Numbered from the stretch's first letter, positions 45,689-54,887 are shown. The stretch is DNA of 64,000 bases from Nocardioides sp. ChNu-153 (GCF_030466625.1 NZ_JADEVT010000001.1:1-64000), one strand, 5' to 3'. The notes: generated from the letters alone by a model not told the origin. A program made the numbers and translations.

Positions 45689-46728
45689 CCGCTGCCCGGC
45701 CGCGCGTCGGCTGGTACGTCCACCACCACGGCCACGGGCACCTGCACCGGGCCCTCGCGGTCGGCGCCGAGCTCGGCCGCCGCGGCGCCGAGGTCACCGT
45801 GCTCAGCAGCCTCGCGCCCGACCCCGCGCACGCGGGCCCGTGGGTGCGGCTGCCCCGTGACGACGGCGGCGACCCCGCCGCCCTGGCCGACCCCACCGCC
45901 CGCGGGCGGCTGCACTGGGCCCCGGTGCACCACGACGGCCTCCGCGAGCGCACCCACCGCGTCTCCGCGTGGATCGCCGAGCACCGGCCCGACGTGGTCG
46001 TCTGCGACGTCTCCCAGGAGGTCGCGCTGCTGTGCCGCCTCCACGGCGTGCCCGTCGTCTCCGTCGTGCAGCCGGGCGATCGGGGCGACGGTCCGCACCG
46101 CCTCGGGCTCGGGCTCGCCGCCGCGCTCGTCGCGTGCTGGCCGCCCGCGGCCGGGGACCTCGTGAGCGGCCTGCCCGCGACCGACGTACGCCGCGTGGTC
46201 GCCGTCGGCGGCCTCTCCCGCTTCCCCGTGGCCCCGGCGCTGCCGGCCGCGGAGCGCACGGGCGAGGTCGTGGTGTTCGGCGGCTCCGGCGGAACGGCCT
46301 GGACGCCCGCGCAGCTCGACGTCCTCGCGACGCGCGCGGGGCGTCCCGTGCAGGTGCTCGGCACCGGGTCGTGGGAGGAGCGCCCGTTCGACCGGCTGCG
46401 CAGCGCCGCCGTCGTCGTCGTGCAGGCGGGGCAGAACGCGTTGGCCGAGGTGGCGGCGGCCCGGGTGCCCGCGGTCGTCGTACCGGCCGACCGGCCCCAC
46501 GACGAGCAGCGCACGACGGCCCGGGCGCTGGCGCGCGGGGACTGGCCCGTGCGCGTGCTCGACGACCTCGAGCACGACGACTGGCCCACGCTGCTCACCG
46601 AGGTCGCGAGCCTCGACGGCGCGCGCTGGGCGGGCTGGTGCGACGGGGGAGCGCCCGTGCGGTTCGCCGACGTCGTCCTCGACGTGGCCGCCGGCGCGCG
46701 GCACCCCGGCGACGGGCTGGTCGCGTGA
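45685..46728 (+). CDS. Glycosyltransferase (GT28/MurG-like GT-B fold)
   Basis: A 347-residue protein with the N-terminal loop WYVHHHGHGHLHRALAVGAE and a C-terminal domain containing VVVFGGSGGTAW and the nucleotide-sugar pocket VVVQAGQNALAEVAAARVPA, as in MurG and macrolide or diacylglycerol glycosyltransferases. The HHHGHGHLHR loop with five histidines is striking. GTG start overlaps the previous stop. Donor and acceptor are unknown. Confidence 0.85.
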   Translation: MTAARPRVGWYVHHHGHGHLHRALAVGAELGRRGAEVTVLSSLAPDPAHAGPWVRLPRDDGGDPAALADPTARGRLHWAPVHHDGLRERTHRVSAWIAEHRPDVVVCDVSQEVALLCRLHGVPVVSVVQPGDRGDGPHRLGLGLAAALVACWPPAAGDLVSGLPATDVRRVVAVGGLSRFPVAPALPAAERTGEVVVFGGSGGTAWTPAQLDVLATRAGRPVQVLGTGSWEERPFDRLRSAAVVVVQAGQNALAEVAAARVPAVVVPADRPHDEQRTTARALARGDWPVRVLDDLEHDDWPTLLTEVASLDGARWAGWCDGGAPVRFADVVLDVAAGARHPGDGLVA

Positions 46729-47528
46729 GCCGCACCGCGGTGCTGACGGTGGCGCACGGGCGCCACGAGCACCTCGCCGCCCAGGAGGCCTCGCTCGCGA
46801 CGAGCACCCGCCCCGCGGACGTGCGCGTCGTCGTCGCCCTCGGCGACCCTGCGATCCAGGGCCCGCACGTGCTCCACGTCGACGCCGACCCCGCCGCCCT
46901 CCCCGTGGCGGCCGGTCGCAACCGCGCCGCCGAGGCCGCGATCGCCGCGGGCGCCGAGGTGCTGGTCTTCCTCGACGTCGACTGCCTCGTCGCCCCGGGC
47001 ACGGTCGCCGCGTACGAGCGGGCGGTCGCCGCCCGGCCCGACGCGCTGTGGTCGGGCCCCGTCACCTACCTGCCCGCCGAGGCCCGCCCGTACCGCCTCG
47101 ACGCCCTGCCCGACCTCGACGACCCCCACCCCGCCCGGCCCGCGCCCGCCCCGGGCGAGCGGGTGCCCGAGCCGCGCTGGGAGCTGTTCTGGTCGCTGTC
47201 GTTCGCGCTGCACGCGGACGCCTGGCGCGCGACGGGCGGCTTCGACGAGGCCTACGCCGGCTACGGCGCCGAGGACACCGACTTCGGGCAGCGCGCCGCC
47301 CGCGCCGGCCTGGAGCTGTGGTGGGACGGCAGCGCCCGCGCCTACCACCAGCACCACCCCGTCTCCCGGCCGCCGGTCGAGCACGCGGCGGCGATCGTGC
47401 GCAACGGGCGCGTCTTCCACGAGCGCTGGGGGTGGTGGCCGATGAGCGGCTGGCTCGAGGAGATGGCCGCGCTCGGCGTCGTGCGCCGCGACGGCGACGG
47501 CTGGGCGCTCGCGGAGCCGGCCCCATGA
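46725..47528 (+). CDS. Glycosyltransferase family 2 protein
   Basis: A 267-residue GT-A fold enzyme. The metal-binding DxD is VFLDVDCLVAPG near residue 86, and the acceptor-site motif GGFDEAYAGYGAEDTDFGQR near 170 is the typical ED element of GT2 enzymes acting on cell-surface glycans (family 27-like C-terminal domain). GTG start; overlaps neighbours on both sides by four bases. Confidence 0.9.
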   Translation: MSRTAVLTVAHGRHEHLAAQEASLATSTRPADVRVVVALGDPAIQGPHVLHVDADPAALPVAAGRNRAAEAAIAAGAEVLVFLDVDCLVAPGTVAAYERAVAARPDALWSGPVTYLPAEARPYRLDALPDLDDPHPARPAPAPGERVPEPRWELFWSLSFALHADAWRATGGFDEAYAGYGAEDTDFGQRAARAGLELWWDGSARAYHQHHPVSRPPVEHAAAIVRNGRVFHERWGWWPMSGWLEEMAALGVVRRDGDGWALAEPAP

Positions 47529-48526
47529 GCGTGCCCACCCACCTCGTGCTCGGCGGGCCCGACCACGGCGTCGCCCGCTGCGCCCGCGACGTCGCCGGCC
47601 GCGTCGGCGCCCGCGTGGTCACGGACGCCGCCGACCTCCGGCCGGGCGAGCGGGTGCACCTCCACCTCACCGACCGCGTCGTCGCCGACGACCTCGACAC
47701 CGCGGCCCGCGAGGTCGAGGCGCTCGCCGCGCGCGTGCGGCTCACGGTGACGCTGCACGACGTACCCCAGCCGACCGACGGGCGGGCCTTCGACCGGCGC
47801 GTGGACTGCTACCGCCGCGTCGTCGCGGCCGCCGGGGGCTGGGCGACCAACTCCGAGCACGAGCGGGCCGGGGTCGAGGAGCGGTGCGCGCCGCCCACCG
47901 CCGGGGTCGTGGTGCCGCTACCCGTCGTGCCGGCGCCGGGCGGGGGCGCGCCTACCGCCGCGGAGGTCGCGACCGCGGCCGCCGACGCCGCCGTCGCAGT
48001 GTTCGGGTTCGTCTACCCGGGCAAGGGCCACGCCGAGGCGCTCGAGGCCGTCGCGGCCCTGCGCGCCGGCGGGCGGGAGGTCACCGCCGCGTTCCTGGGC
48101 GCCCCGGCCCCGGGCCACGCCCAGGACCTCGACGCGCTGGTACGGCGGGCGGCCGACCTCGGCGTGCCCCTGCGGGTGACGGGCGCGGTGCCCGACGACG
48201 AGCTCGTCGCCGCGCTGCGGGGCGTCGCCGTCGCGGTCGTGGGCCACCGCAACGTCTCGGCGTCGGGCAGCCTCAACTCGTGGCTGGCCGCCGGCCGCCG
48301 CCCGCTGGTGCGCGACGGCGCCTACGCCCGCGAGATGGCCGGGCTGCGCCCCGGCACCGTCGTCACCTACCGCGACGACGACCTCGTGCCCGCCCTCGCC
48401 GCCGCCCTCGACGACCCCGCCGCGACCTGGCTCGCCCCCGGCACGGACCTGCGCCCCGGGCCCGACGAGGTGGCCGCGGCCTACCGCGCCTGGTGGGACC
48501 GCCTGGCGGAGGACGACGTCGCGTGA
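47525..48526 (+). CDS. Glycosyltransferase-like protein (GT-B, probable GT4)
   Basis: A 333-residue protein. The sequence around residues 150-260 follows the nucleotide-sugar domain of GT4 enzymes (VAVFGFVYPGKGHAEALEAV; VTGAVPDDELVAALRGVAVA), but the final E-x7-E motif is replaced by HRNVSASGSLNSWLAAGRRP, so donor binding may differ or activity may be lost. N-terminal part VARCARDVAGRV is compatible with an acceptor domain. ATG start; fourth gene in the overlapping cassette. Confidence 0.75.
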   Translation: MSVPTHLVLGGPDHGVARCARDVAGRVGARVVTDAADLRPGERVHLHLTDRVVADDLDTAAREVEALAARVRLTVTLHDVPQPTDGRAFDRRVDCYRRVVAAAGGWATNSEHERAGVEERCAPPTAGVVVPLPVVPAPGGGAPTAAEVATAAADAAVAVFGFVYPGKGHAEALEAVAALRAGGREVTAAFLGAPAPGHAQDLDALVRRAADLGVPLRVTGAVPDDELVAALRGVAVAVVGHRNVSASGSLNSWLAAGRRPLVRDGAYAREMAGLRPGTVVTYRDDDLVPALAAALDDPAATWLAPGTDLRPGPDEVAAAYRAWWDRLAEDDVA

Positions 48527-49872
48527 GCACCCCGCCTGCACCGCCGACCTCGCCGCCCCCGGGTCCGCCCTCGTGGGGGACCACCGTGCCCGGCAACGCG
48601 TGGGACGCCGCCCCCGCCCCCGACCCCGCCGCCGACCCCGCCGCCGACCCCGCCGCCGAGCACCGCCCCGTGACGGTCGTCGTGACGCACTTCGAGCAGC
48701 CGGCCGAGCTCGCCCGCACCCTGGCGGCGCTGGCGCGCCAGACCCTCGCCCCGCACCAGGTGGTCGTCGCCGACGACGGCTCGGCGACCGCGCCCGTCGT
48801 GCCGCCCGGCGTCGAGCTGGTGCGGCAGGAGGACCGGGGGTTCCGGGCCGCCGCCGCCCGCAACCTCGGCGCCGCCCGCGCGACCGGCGACGTGCTCGTC
48901 TTCCTCGACGCCGATACCAGCCCGGAGCCCGACTTCCTCGCCCGGCTCACCCGGCTGCCGTCCGCGCTGCCCGAGCTGCTCGCCGTGGGCCGCCGCCGTC
49001 ACGCGGACCTGACCGGGGTGCCGCCCGACGCGCCGCTGCCCGCGGCCGCCGCGGGGCGCGAGCTGGCCGAGCCGGCCTGGCTGCGCGACGCCTACCGCCG
49101 CAGCGACGACCTGCGGGCCGCCGACGCGACGAGCTTCCGGTTCGTCATCTCCGCGGTGCTCGCCTGCTCGCGCTGGTGGTTCGAGCGGCTGGGCGGCTTC
49201 GACGAGACGTTCGGCGGCTACGGCGGCGAGGACTGGGAGCTCGCCCACCGCTCGTGGCTCGCCGGCGGGCTCGTCGCGCACGTGCCGGGGGCCGTGGCCT
49301 GGCACGACGGCCCCGACGCCGGCGTGGCCCCCCGCGCCGTCGACGACGGGCTGGCCGAGGCGGTCGCGGTGGCCGACCGGGTCGCCGTACCGGGGGTCGC
49401 GTGGCGCGGCCTGCTGCGCGGACCCGTCGACGTCGTCGCGAGCGTGCCCGCCGACCTCGGGGGTACGGCGCTGCTCGCCACCGTGGACGGCCTCCTGGCC
49501 GCCCTCCCCACCGTGCGCGTCCTCGTCGCGCCCGACCAGCACCGGGTGCTCGGGGACGACCCGCGCCTCGTGCCCCACGACGCCGGCGCCGACCTGCTGG
49601 AGCGGGCCCGCCTCCACCTCGAGCTGCACCGCGGCCTGCGGGGCGACGCGGCGGCGTACCGGGAGCTGCTGGCGCCGCTCGCCGGCCCGTCGGAGACCGG
49701 CACGTTCGTGCTGGGCGACGGCCTCGTCGCGGTCCACGACCTGCGCCTGCACCGGCGCGCCGCCCGGTGGGGCCGCCCCGACCTGGCGCCGATCGTCGCC
49801 CTCGACGTGCCGGGCCTCGACGCGGTGCCCGCCGACGGCGAGCTCCGCGCGTACCTGGGTCAGTGGTGGTGA
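48523..49872 (+). CDS. Glycosyltransferase family 2 protein with extra C-terminal domain
   Basis: A 449-residue protein. After a Pro/Ala-rich leader with the tandem DPAADPAADPAAE (12-bp DNA repeat near 48625-48660), the GT2 domain begins: VTVVVTHFEQPAELARTLAA, VVVADDGSA, VFLDADTSPEPDF (DxD) and GGFDETFGGYGGEDWELAHR. The last 170 residues are an unrecognised alpha/beta domain. GTG start; last gene of the cassette, ending one base from a convergent GT4 gene. Confidence 0.85.
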   Translation: MSTPPAPPTSPPPGPPSWGTTVPGNAWDAAPAPDPAADPAADPAAEHRPVTVVVTHFEQPAELARTLAALARQTLAPHQVVVADDGSATAPVVPPGVELVRQEDRGFRAAAARNLGAARATGDVLVFLDADTSPEPDFLARLTRLPSALPELLAVGRRRHADLTGVPPDAPLPAAAAGRELAEPAWLRDAYRRSDDLRAADATSFRFVISAVLACSRWWFERLGGFDETFGGYGGEDWELAHRSWLAGGLVAHVPGAVAWHDGPDAGVAPRAVDDGLAEAVAVADRVAVPGVAWRGLLRGPVDVVASVPADLGGTALLATVDGLLAALPTVRVLVAPDQHRVLGDDPRLVPHDAGADLLERARLHLELHRGLRGDAAAYRELLAPLAGPSETGTFVLGDGLVAVHDLRLHRRAARWGRPDLAPIVALDVPGLDAVPADGELRAYLGQWW

Positions 49873-49873
49873 G

Positions 49874-51010
49874 TCAGTGGTGGTGAGCCGCCGCGGCGAG
49901 CGCCTGCGCGTAGACCGCGTCGTGGGCCTCGGCGACGACCGCGCGCTGCGCCCGGCGCTCCGCGACGGTGACGGGCGGGCGGCTGCCCCGCTCGTGGGCC
50001 GCGCGCAGGGCTGCGGCGAGCGAGCCGGCGTCGATGCCGTCGTCGTCGAGGTCGAAGAGGTCGACCGGGCCCTGGTCGCGGTAGAAGCCGCCGCGCGGCG
50101 CGACCACGTCGGTGCCGAGGTCGCGGCAGGCCTCGAGCCAGCCCGAGTGCGTGCCGAAGCGGTAGGGGAGCACCGAGACGTCGAGCGCGGCGAGGTGCGC
50201 CCACAGCTCGTCGTCGGGGAGGTAGTCGTGGACGAGCACCTCCACGTGGTCGCGCCGGCCCGCCTCGTCGAGCAGGCGGACGACCTCCGGGTCGTGGCGC
50301 GGCGCGTCCGGCCGCAGGGCCGCGGCGTGCACCGCGACCTGCAGGGTCGATCCTGGCAGGGCCGCGACGGCCTCGACGAGGGCGGGCAGCACGTCGCGGG
50401 CCGCGACGTTGGCCCGCAGGCTCTTGAGGTCGACGCCCACCCGCAGCGGCGCACCCGGCGGCCGCGGGGCGCGGCGGGCCTGCCACTGCTCCATGGCGTC
50501 GAGCGGTACGACGTGGGGGTGCGGCACGACGGTCGGCCGGCGGCCCCAGCGGCGCTCGACCGCGTCGGCCGCGCCGTCGGTGAGGGTGACGAGGGCGTCG
50601 GCGGCGGGCACGAGCACGTCGAGCTGCCGCTCGTGGGCACCTGCGTCGGGCAGGTGGGGGTTGCGCAGGTCGTGGACGGTGAGCACGAGCGCGCGACCCC
50701 GGGCGTGCAGCGCGGCGACGAGCTCCGCGAGCTGCTCCGGGGTGCGGCCCTCGAACCCGAAGTGCACGTGGAGGAGGTCGAGGCCGGTGGTGTCGGCGAC
50801 CTCGGCGACGTACGCCGCCTCGAGCAGCCGCGGCGGCCACCAGTGACCGGTCGGCACGCCGTCGGCGTCGAGGCCCGGCGGGTCCGGCAGGCGCAGCGGG
50901 CCCTCTCGGTCGAGCGGCGCGACGTGGTGCACGTAGGCGTGGTCGGCGGGCACGGAGCCGACGACCACCCGGGCGCCGCGGTCGGTCTGCTGCTCGTCGG
51001 GGGGCGTCAC
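49874..51010 (-). CDS. Glycosyltransferase family 4 protein
   Basis: A 378-residue GT-B protein convergent with the rightward cassette. It has LLHVHFGFEGRTPEQLAELV in the acceptor domain, RVGVDLKSLRANVAARDVLP and VLPYRFGTHSGWLEACRDLG in the donor domain; the usual second glutamate of E-x7-E is recognisable as E in WLEACRDLGT. Ends in a His run (AHHH). GTG at 51010 chosen; a start at 51037 is possible. Head-to-head with the WcbI-like gene. Confidence 0.82.
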   Translation of the reverse strand: MTPPDEQQTDRGARVVVGSVPADHAYVHHVAPLDREGPLRLPDPPGLDADGVPTGHWWPPRLLEAAYVAEVADTTGLDLLHVHFGFEGRTPEQLAELVAALHARGRALVLTVHDLRNPHLPDAGAHERQLDVLVPAADALVTLTDGAADAVERRWGRRPTVVPHPHVVPLDAMEQWQARRAPRPPGAPLRVGVDLKSLRANVAARDVLPALVEAVAALPGSTLQVAVHAAALRPDAPRHDPEVVRLLDEAGRRDHVEVLVHDYLPDDELWAHLAALDVSVLPYRFGTHSGWLEACRDLGTDVVAPRGGFYRDQGPVDLFDLDDDGIDAGSLAAALRAAHERGSRPPVTVAERRAQRAVVAEAHDAVYAQALAAAAHHH

Positions 51011-51078
51011 CCGGTGGAGCGTAGGGGACGGCCCCACGCCCTCCGGCGGGTGGCGGCGGCCCGGACGGGGGTGCGTGC

Positions 51079-52071
51079 GTGACGCGCAGCGAGGCCGAGA
51101 GGCAGCACTTCGGCGCGTTCCACGGGCTGCGCGACGCCGATCCCGCCGACGCGTCGTCGGGTGCGGCGCCGCCCGCCGCGGACGCCCCGCTCGTGGTCGT
51201 CGTCGGCAACTGCCAGGCCGAGTCGCTGCGGCTCCTGCTGGCCTCCGACGACGTGCGCACCGTGCGGCTGCCCGCGATCCACGAGCTCGGCGCCGACGAC
51301 GTGCCGCTCCTGCGGACGCTCCTGGCCCGCACCGACCTGTTCGTCTCCCAGCCGGTGGGCGCCGGCTACCGCGGCCTGCCGCTCGGCACCGAGGAGCTCG
51401 CCGCGCACCTGCCGCCGAGCGCGCGCACCGTGCTCGTGCCGCCGATCCGCTACCACGGCCTGCACCCGTGGCACGTCGTCGCGCACCCGCCGGGCCTGGC
51501 GGAACCGGACCCGCCGCGCGCGGCGTACCACGACCTCCGCACGCTCGCCGCGGCCCTGGGGGCCGGGTCAGGGGCCGGGTCCGGGGCCGGTGCGAGCGCT
51601 GGTCCCGCGTCGTACGACGTGGTGCCCGACCCCGCCGCGCTGCGGGAGCTGGCCGCCGCCTCGGTGACGGAGCTCGAGCGGCGGCAGCGGCTGCACGGCA
51701 CGGTGGCGGTCGCCGACCTGTTCGCCCGACCCTCGCGGGACGCGATGCGCACCGTCAACCACCCGGGCAACGTGGTGCTGGCGCCCGTGGCCGCCCGGGT
51801 GCGGGAGGCCGCCGGCCTGGCGTCGCGGCCGCCGGGCGTCACCCGTCCGCTGCTCGCCGGGGTGCACGCCCCGCTCGAGGCGCCGGTGCTCGCGGCGCTC
51901 GACCTTCCGGGGGAGCCGGAGCCGGACTGGCGCATCGCCGGGCAGGCGGTCCCGGCCGCCGAGGTGGCGGCCGCGCACCGGGCGTTCTACGCGGCGCGGC
52001 CGGACGTCGTGGAGGTGCTGGTGCGGCGCTACGCCCCGACCATGCGCCTGCTCGGGCTGCCGGGGGTCTGA
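51079..52071 (+). CDS. WcbI-like polysaccharide biosynthesis protein
   Basis: A 330-residue protein whose N-terminal half matches the WcbI family: VVVVGNCQAESLRLLLASD near residue 37 and the downstream VSQPVGAGYRGLPLGT and VLVPPIRYHGLHPW. WcbI of Burkholderia is needed for capsule and binds coenzyme A, probably acetylating the glycan. A Gly/Ala/Ser repeat (GAGSGAGSGAGASAG) joins two halves. GTG start, 68 bp from a divergent GT4. It fits the glycan cassette to the left. Confidence 0.82.
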   Translation: MTRSEAERQHFGAFHGLRDADPADASSGAAPPAADAPLVVVVGNCQAESLRLLLASDDVRTVRLPAIHELGADDVPLLRTLLARTDLFVSQPVGAGYRGLPLGTEELAAHLPPSARTVLVPPIRYHGLHPWHVVAHPPGLAEPDPPRAAYHDLRTLAAALGAGSGAGSGAGASAGPASYDVVPDPAALRELAAASVTELERRQRLHGTVAVADLFARPSRDAMRTVNHPGNVVLAPVAARVREAAGLASRPPGVTRPLLAGVHAPLEAPVLAALDLPGEPEPDWRIAGQAVPAAEVAAAHRAFYAARPDVVEVLVRRYAPTMRLLGLPGV

Positions 52072-52077
52072 GCCGCC

Positions 52078-52302
52078 TCAGGCGTGCTCGGCGGGCGCGT
52101 CGGCGCCGGTGAAGACGGTGTCGGGCCCCAGGTAGGGCCACGAGGCGGCGCACGGGAACTCACCCTCGGCGTCCCGCACGACGCCCTCGGCCGCGACGTG
52201 GGCCTGCAGCGAGTCGTGCTCGCAGCAGTCGCACTCGTGCAGCCCACCGTGACCCCGTCCGCGCACGCAGCGGTGCGACCCCCAGAACACCCGGCACTCC
52301 AT
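52078..52302 (-). CDS. Small Cys/His-rich protein
   Basis: A 74-residue product that starts MECRVFWGSHRCVRGRGHGG and continues LHECDCCEHDS. Five cysteines and four histidines within 35 residues suggest a zinc-binding knuckle, but I know no named family. The ATG at 52302 is favoured because upstream residues are Arg-rich and atypical. Convergent with the WcbI-like gene (6-bp gap). Confidence 0.6.
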   Translation of the reverse strand: MECRVFWGSHRCVRGRGHGGLHECDCCEHDSLQAHVAAEGVVRDAEGEFPCAASWPYLGPDTVFTGADAPAEHA

Positions 52303-52526
52303 CGCGCGAAGGTAGGCGCCGCCGGTCGCGCTGCGACGCGCGTTTCGCACAGGTTTCCTCGTGCATCGCCTCAACGCGCCGCGGGGTCACCTCAAGGTGG
52401 CCTCAGGCGGCGCCCGTGCCGCCGGACCGTGGCCCCCGGCGTCCGGTGGGTGACCCGCCGACCGGTCGCGGCGCCGTACGCGGGATCCTGGGAGCGCACC
52501 CGCCCCGCCCACCCGAGGAGCCTGTC

Positions 52527-53348
52527 ATCGCCGCGCCCGACGCCGACCGTCCGACCGTCCTGCAGCTCGCGGACGTGACCCTGCGGCGGGGGGCGAAGGA
52601 GATCCTGTGCGGCATCGACCTGGAGGTGCGGGCCGGCGAGCACTGGGCGGTGCTGGGGCCGAACGGTGCGGGCAAGAGCACGGTGCTCAGCCTCTGCGGC
52701 GCGAACCAGCACCCGACGTCGGGCACCGTCCGCGTGCTCGGCCACCAGCTCGGCCGGATCGACGTGCAGTCGCTGCGCCGCCTCATCGGCCACGTGAACC
52801 CGCGGCACACGCTGCACTCGCCGCTGACGGTGGAGCAGGTGGTGCTGACCGGGCTGACCGGTACGGCGGACCTCCCCCGCCGCTGGGAGCCCGCCGCCGA
52901 CGAGCTGGCGCTGACCCACGAGCTGCTCGCCCAGGTGGGCATGGGCGCGAAGGCCCAGGAGCGGTGGCCAACGCTGTCGCAGGGCGAGCGGGGCCGGGTG
53001 CTCATCGCCCGCGCGCTCGTCGGGCGGCCCCGCCTGCTGCTGCTCGACGAGCCCACCACGGGCCTGGACCTCGCAGCGCGCGAGCAGCTGCTGACCGCGA
53101 TCGACGACGTGGTGACCGAGCGTCCGGACACCGCCACGGTGCTCGTCACGCACCACCTCGAGGAGCTGCCGCGCTCCACCAGCCACGCCGCGCTCGTGCG
53201 CGACGGCCGGCTCACCGCCGCCGGCCCCATCGACGAGGCGCTGACGAGCGCCGCCGTCAGCGAGGCGTTCGACCACCCCATCGAGGTGCACCGCACGGCC
53301 GGCCGCTGGCACGCGAGCGCCGGCGAGCGCGCCGCGCGCGTCGGCTGA
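52527..53348 (+). CDS. ABC transporter ATP-binding protein, possible ATC start
   Basis: About 270 residues with Walker A GPNGAGKST, a signature reading LSQGERGRVLIARAL (Q for the first G, as in some ModF/YlmA-like ATPases), Walker [13 protein letters not shown] and H-loop VLVTHHLEELP. There is no permease gene next to it; soluble YlmA-like ATPases are similar. Start is unclear: a strong GAGGAG at 52515 has proper spacing only to an ATC at 52527. In-frame GTGs at 52446 or 52416 would add a Pro/Arg-rich leader of low coding quality. Confidence 0.88.
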   Translation: MAAPDADRPTVLQLADVTLRRGAKEILCGIDLEVRAGEHWAVLGPNGAGKSTVLSLCGANQHPTSGTVRVLGHQLGRIDVQSLRRLIGHVNPRHTLHSPLTVEQVVLTGLTGTADLPRRWEPAADELALTHELLAQVGMGAKAQERWPTLSQGERGRVLIARALVGRPRLLLLDEPTTGLDLAAREQLLTAIDDVVTERPDTATVLVTHHLEELPRSTSHAALVRDGRLTAAGPIDEALTSAAVSEAFDHPIEVHRTAGRWHASAGERAARVG

Positions 53349-53365
53349 GCCCCTAGGGTGCGGCC

Positions 53366-53788
53366 ATGACGCGCGCGCGCAGGTCCCTCCCCCGTCCAGT
53401 CGCGGCCGGTGTCCTCCTCGTCGGCGCGCTCCTGGTGGCGGCGTGCTCGGGCTCGAACGAGGCGGACGGCCCGTCACCGGAGGCATGCGCCGACCTGGTC
53501 CGGCAGGCGACGTACGAGGCGATGGCCGACGCCGCCGAGGCGGGTCTCGCGGCCGACCCCGGCCGGCTGGCTGAGGCTCTCGGCGACCGGGCTCCGGCGC
53601 AGGCCCCGGCCGAGGCCCCGGCGGAGCTGCCGACGTGGGAGGAGCTGTCGTCGTGGGAGGACGGTGAACGCGAGACCCTCGTCGAGACCCTCGCCTCGAC
53701 CAGTGCTGGAGTGGGCGCGGTCGTCGGCCCCGAGACGATCTCGGACTCCCTCGACGCGTCCGGCCCGTGCGCGGGTTGGCAGTCCTAG
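53366..53788 (+). CDS. Hypothetical lipoprotein
   Basis: A 140-residue secreted lipoprotein. The signal peptide ends in a lipobox LVAAC near residue 27. The mature part is acidic, helical and contains two further cysteines (EACADL and GPCAGW) that may pair, with the segment APAQAPAEAPAELP as a Pro/Ala linker. No family recognised. ATG start, 17 bp after the ABC ATPase, possibly co-transcribed. Confidence 0.75.
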   Translation: MTRARRSLPRPVAAGVLLVGALLVAACSGSNEADGPSPEACADLVRQATYEAMADAAEAGLAADPGRLAEALGDRAPAQAPAEAPAELPTWEELSSWEDGERETLVETLASTSAGVGAVVGPETISDSLDASGPCAGWQS

Positions 53789-54065
53789 GACCGATGCCCG
53801 GGCGCGCCCGCGTCGGCTGAGCCTTGCGGCCGGCGCCCCGGGCCGAGCGGCGGAAGTGTGCGTGGATTCAGTCCGCGGCGGGGCTCGCGGCTGAACCTGC
53901 GCACTCGACCGGGGCCCTCCCGCCGTGCTCCCTGACGATCTGGCGGCGACACGCCGACGGGGACCGCCCGATACGTCAGGGACTCCGCACCAGCAGGTGA
54001 CAGGCGACCCCGCGCACTGGGTACCCGGGAAGGGTCAGCAGCCCGAGCCCCAGGAGGAACCGCGC

Positions 54066-54857
54066 ATGAACCACTACCCCCGCCTCGCCGTCGTGACCGG
54101 AGCGGACTCGGGCATCGGCCGGGCCACCGCCCAGCTGCTCGCCACGGAGGGCTTCGACGTCGGCATCACCCGCCACCACGACGCGGAGGGCGTGGCGGAG
54201 ACGGTGGCGGAGATCGAGCGCCGCGGCCAGCGCGCGTTCGTGGCCGACTTCGATGCCGCGTCACCCGACGCGGGCGCGGTCGTGGACCAGCTCGTGGACC
54301 AGCTCGGCGGCCTGGGCGTCCTCGTCAACGTCGCCGGCACCGGGCACAGCAGCCGGGTGCTCGACCTGACGCCGGAGAAGTGGCACGAGGTCATCGCCAC
54401 CGACCTCGACGGCCCGTTCCTCACCTCCCAGCGCGCCGCCCGCCACCTGGTGGACGCCGGCCAGGGCGGGCGGATCATCAACATCACGAGCGTGCACGAG
54501 TACGTCCCCCGGCTCGGGGCGGCGGCGTACTGCGCCGCGAAGGCCGGCCTCGGCGCCCTCAGCAAGGTGCTCGCACTCGAGCTGGGGGAGCACGGCATCA
54601 CCGTCAACACGGTGGCGCCCGGCGAGATCAGCACCGAGATGACGGGCCAGGAGACCGAGGAGGCCTACCACCAGGAGCGCCCCGGCAACCCGCTCGGCCG
54701 CCCGGGCCACGTCAACGAGGTCGCCTCGCTGATCGGCTTCCTGGCCTCGCCGCGGTCGGCCTACGTCACCGGCAGCACCTTCACCGTCGACGGCGGTCTG
54801 GGCCTCATGGCCGCCCACGGGCACGACCACGCCAGCGCGGAGTGGCGCCAGGTCTGA
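54066..54857 (+). CDS. Short-chain dehydrogenase/reductase
   Basis: A 263-residue classical SDR. NAD(P) motif TGADSGIG at 11-18, catalytic Ser142, Tyr155 and Lys159 (TSVHEYVPRLGAAAYCAAKA), and the PGEIST-type loop after the active site. The NNAG motif is varied to NVAG. The pattern is close to glucose-1-dehydrogenase / 3-oxoacyl reductase-like SDRs; the substrate is open. ATG with CAGGAGGAA ribosome site. The 277 bp upstream show no gene. Confidence 0.9.
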   Translation: MNHYPRLAVVTGADSGIGRATAQLLATEGFDVGITRHHDAEGVAETVAEIERRGQRAFVADFDAASPDAGAVVDQLVDQLGGLGVLVNVAGTGHSSRVLDLTPEKWHEVIATDLDGPFLTSQRAARHLVDAGQGGRIINITSVHEYVPRLGAAAYCAAKAGLGALSKVLALELGEHGITVNTVAPGEISTEMTGQETEEAYHQERPGNPLGRPGHVNEVASLIGFLASPRSAYVTGSTFTVDGGLGLMAAHGHDHASAEWRQV

Positions 54858-54887
54858 GCGCGACGGCCGCGGGCGGCCGCGATGGCC

